This document shows, piece after piece, positions 62,055 to 64,000 of a stretch of DNA of 64,000 bases (the stretch's first letter is position 1; each line of letters opens with the position of its first letter). This DNA comes from Desulfamplus magnetovallimortis. GTDB taxonomy: Bacteria > Desulfobacterota > Desulfobacteria > Desulfobacterales > Desulfobacteraceae. The stretch is taken from NCBI RefSeq assembly GCF_900170035.1, contig NZ_LT828541.1, forward strand, positions 36,987 to 100,986, read 5' to 3'. The notes beneath the pieces were generated by a model. The model was given only the letters and a program-made list of their open reading frames with translations, did no database searches and was not told the origin of the DNA. A program made the position numbers and the translations under genes.

Positions 62055-64000
62055 TTATACCAAACCCATCGCGGAATCGAAAAATTTTATCGTTCTGGAT
62101 AATTACACCCAGGAGTGGCAGGTCTGTGAGACCTATCAAAGCGAGTATGCTTTAGAATCTGAATTTATTAAGGACCTGAAAAATCAGGGCTATGAATTTC
62201 TGCCCGATCTGAATACGCCCGAGAAAATGCTGGCCAATGTTCGTGAACAGCTGCAAACCTTGAACAGGATGCAGTTTTCAGAGGGGGAGTGGATGCGCTT
62301 TGTGGAGACCTATCTGGACCAGCCCAGCGATACCATCATCGATAAAACCCGTAAAATCCATGATGACTATATCCACGACTTTGTCTTTGATGACGGGCAT
62401 ATCCAGAACATCTATCTGGTGGACAAGAAAAATATTACCCGCAACAAATGTCAAGTGATCAAGCAGTTTGAGCAAACCGGCAGCCACGCCAACCGCTATG
62501 ATGTGACGGTGCTGATCAACGGGTTGCCGCTGGTGCAGATCGAGCTTAAAAAACGCGGTGTGGCCATTCGGGAAGCCTTTAATCAGGTACACCGCTACAG
62601 CAAGGAGAGCTTTAACAGCGACCATTCCCTGTATAAATATCTGCAGCTGTTTGTGATCTCAAACGGAACGGACTGCCGGTATTTTGCCAATACAACGAAG
62701 CGCAATAAAAACAGCTTTGATTTTACCATGAACTGGGCAAAGGCCGATAACAGTCTGATCAAAGATCTCAAAGATTTTACGGCCACCTTTTTCCAGAAAA
62801 ACACCCTCTTGAATGTGCTGCTGCATTATTCGGTGTTTGATGTGAGTGATACCCTGCTGGTGATGCGCCCCTATCAGATTGCGGCAACCGAGCGCATTTT
62901 GTGGAAGGTGAAAAGCTCCCATGAAGCAAAAAACTGGAGCAAGGCGGAAAGCGGCGGCTACATCTGGCACACCACGGGTTCCGGCAAAACCTTGACCAGC
63001 TTTAAATCGGCGCGTTTGGCCACGGAGCTTGCGTTTATCGATAAGGTGTTTTTTGTGGTCGATCGCAAGGATCTTGATTACCAGACCATGAAAGAATATC
63101 AGCGCTTTTCGCCGGACAGCGTTAACGGCTCCGACAGCACGGCCGGACTCAAACGTAATCTGGATAAAGATGACAATAAGATCATTGTGACCACCATCCA
63201 GAAGCTCAACAACCTGATGAAAGGTGAAAAAAACCTGACCATCTACACCAAGCAGGTGGTGTTTATTTTTGATGAATGCCACCGCAGCCAGTTTGGTGAG
63301 GCCCAGAAAAACCTGAAGAAAAAGTTCAGGAAGTTTTATCAGTTCGGCTTTACCGGCACGCCCATTTTTCCGCAAAACGCGCTGGGTGCAGAGACCACGG
63401 CCAGTGTGTTTGGCCGCGAGCTGCATTCGTATGTCATCACGGACGCCATTCGAGATGAAAAGGTGTTGAAGTTCAAGGTGGACTATAACGATGTTCGCCC
63501 GAAGTTTAAGGCGATTGAAAGCGAGCAGGATGAGAAAAAACTGAGTGCCGCGGAAAACAGACAGGCTCTGCTGCACCCTGACCGTATCCGGGAAGTCACC
63601 CAGTACATCCTGAATAACTTCCGGCAGAAAACCCACCGCCTGCAAGCCGGTGGCTTTCATAGACATGGGGGTTTTAATGGCATGTTTGCCGTGAGCAGTG
63701 TGGATGCGGCCAAGCTCTATTACGAGTCGTTCAAACAATTGCAAAAAGAGAGTGACAAACCACTGAAGGCAGCCACCATCTTCTCGTTTGCTGCCAATGA
63801 AGACCAGGATGCGGTGGGTGACATTCCGGACGAGAGTTTTGATGTGTCAGCCATGAACAGCAGCGCCAAGGAGTTTTTGAGCGGGGCCATTGCGGACTAC
63901 AATGCGCTGTTTAAAACCAATTTTGGCGTGGACAGTAACGGCTTTCAAAACTATTACCGAGATCTTGCCAAACGCGTGAAAAGCCAGGAAATCGACCTGC
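62047..64000 (+). CDS. hsdR: Type I restriction endonuclease subunit R (partial, runs off the window)
   Basis: The first 651 codons are present with no stop before the window end. The N-terminal nuclease domain has a PD-(D/E)XK pattern ([20 protein letters not shown]). The helicase motor has Walker [16 protein letters not shown], a DEAD-type motif [14 protein letters not shown] and motif [11 protein letters not shown], as in EcoR124-like HsdR. It translocates and cuts DNA that lacks HsdM methylation. The start overlaps yhcG, so the whole set hsdM-fic-BRO-N-hsdS-yhcG-hsdR is probably co-transcribed. Confidence 0.95.
   Translation, partial: MINYTKPIAESKNFIVLDNYTQEWQVCETYQSEYALESEFIKDLKNQGYEFLPDLNTPEKMLANVREQLQTLNRMQFSEGEWMRFVETYLDQPSDTIIDKTRKIHDDYIHDFVFDDGHIQNIYLVDKKNITRNKCQVIKQFEQTGSHANRYDVTVLINGLPLVQIELKKRGVAIREAFNQVHRYSKESFNSDHSLYKYLQLFVISNGTDCRYFANTTKRNKNSFDFTMNWAKADNSLIKDLKDFTATFFQKNTLLNVLLHYSVFDVSDTLLVMRPYQIAATERILWKVKSSHEAKNWSKAESGGYIWHTTGSGKTLTSFKSARLATELAFIDKVFFVVDRKDLDYQTMKEYQRFSPDSVNGSDSTAGLKRNLDKDDNKIIVTTIQKLNNLMKGEKNLTIYTKQVVFIFDECHRSQFGEAQKNLKKKFRKFYQFGFTGTPIFPQNALGAETTASVFGRELHSYVITDAIRDEKVLKFKVDYNDVRPKFKAIESEQDEKKLSAAENRQALLHPDRIREVTQYILNNFRQKTHRLQAGGFHRHGGFNGMFAVSSVDAAKLYYESFKQLQKESDKPLKAATIFSFAANEDQDAVGDIPDESFDVSAMNSSAKEFLSGAIADYNALFKTNFGVDSNGFQNYYRDLAKRVKSQEIDL

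Overview
The window reads as the chromosome of an anaerobic Desulfobacterota bacterium, probably a complete-oxidising sulfate reducer related to Desulfobacteraceae. This is inference from gene content: a co-oriented methylmalonyl-CoA / succinate / fumarate module, a Wolinella-type three-subunit fumarate reductase/succinate dehydrogenase, a non-pyrrolysine MttB-family methyltransferase, and many two-component and chemoreceptor genes. There is no rRNA, tRNA, CRISPR array or IS transposase that I can support.

Layout. 0-9 kb: a toxin-antitoxin pair, a solute-binding protein, a receiver protein, a retropepsin-like pair, a Cache protein, an RNA ligase, a chemoreceptor, an Rpn-like nuclease and a phosphorothioate-type HNH endonuclease. 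9-21.4 kb: a hybrid kinase with an NMT1-like sensor, a PilZ protein, a LivK-like receptor fused to an MscS channel, and a type I secretion set (TolC, ABC, HlyD) with a DUF433 gene in between. 21.4-28.9 kb: a CoA-disulfide-reductase-like flavoprotein, transglutaminase-like and crotonase genes, metF, an AMMECR1 protein, a zinc-ribbon ParA and a second PilZ protein. 30.2-43.6 kb, all on the minus strand: tetR, mce, mcm, meaB, sucC, sucD, frdC, frdA, frdB and fum. In this order the genes follow the route methylmalonyl-CoA to succinyl-CoA, succinate, fumarate and malate. 44-56.3 kb: another solute-binding protein, an MttB-family protein, a VWA protein with a kinase and regulator, then PBP1A and a SPOR protein. 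56.5 kb to the end: a type I restriction-modification island (hsdM, fic, BRO-N, hsdS, yhcG, hsdR cut by the window end) with clearly more G+C-rich codons.

The most unusual aspect is the noncoding DNA. Nearly every intergenic gap from 0 to 56 kb holds short palindromic elements of about eight families (called A to H here). Family A (about 175 bp, ends CTCAA...TTGAG) has perfect 6-7 bp direct repeats flanking four copies, so it behaves as a MITE. Family D (82 bp, two hairpins) sits inside the RelE-like toxin gene as an in-frame 90-bp insertion with an 8-bp target duplication; removing it restores a normal 87-residue toxin. Family D also forms tandem arrays whose first stem changes on both sides while keeping pairing. 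Family C lies directly in front of five start codons. None of these families is seen in the restriction island, which fits a later arrival of that island.

Other irregularities: a PilZ gene split at an A9 tract, a 79-bp duplication of the fumarase translation start that makes a 14-codon decoy ORF, a meaB gene with five 14-residue N-terminal repeats, and an hsdS gene with TELT spacer repeats plus an in-frame palindrome.
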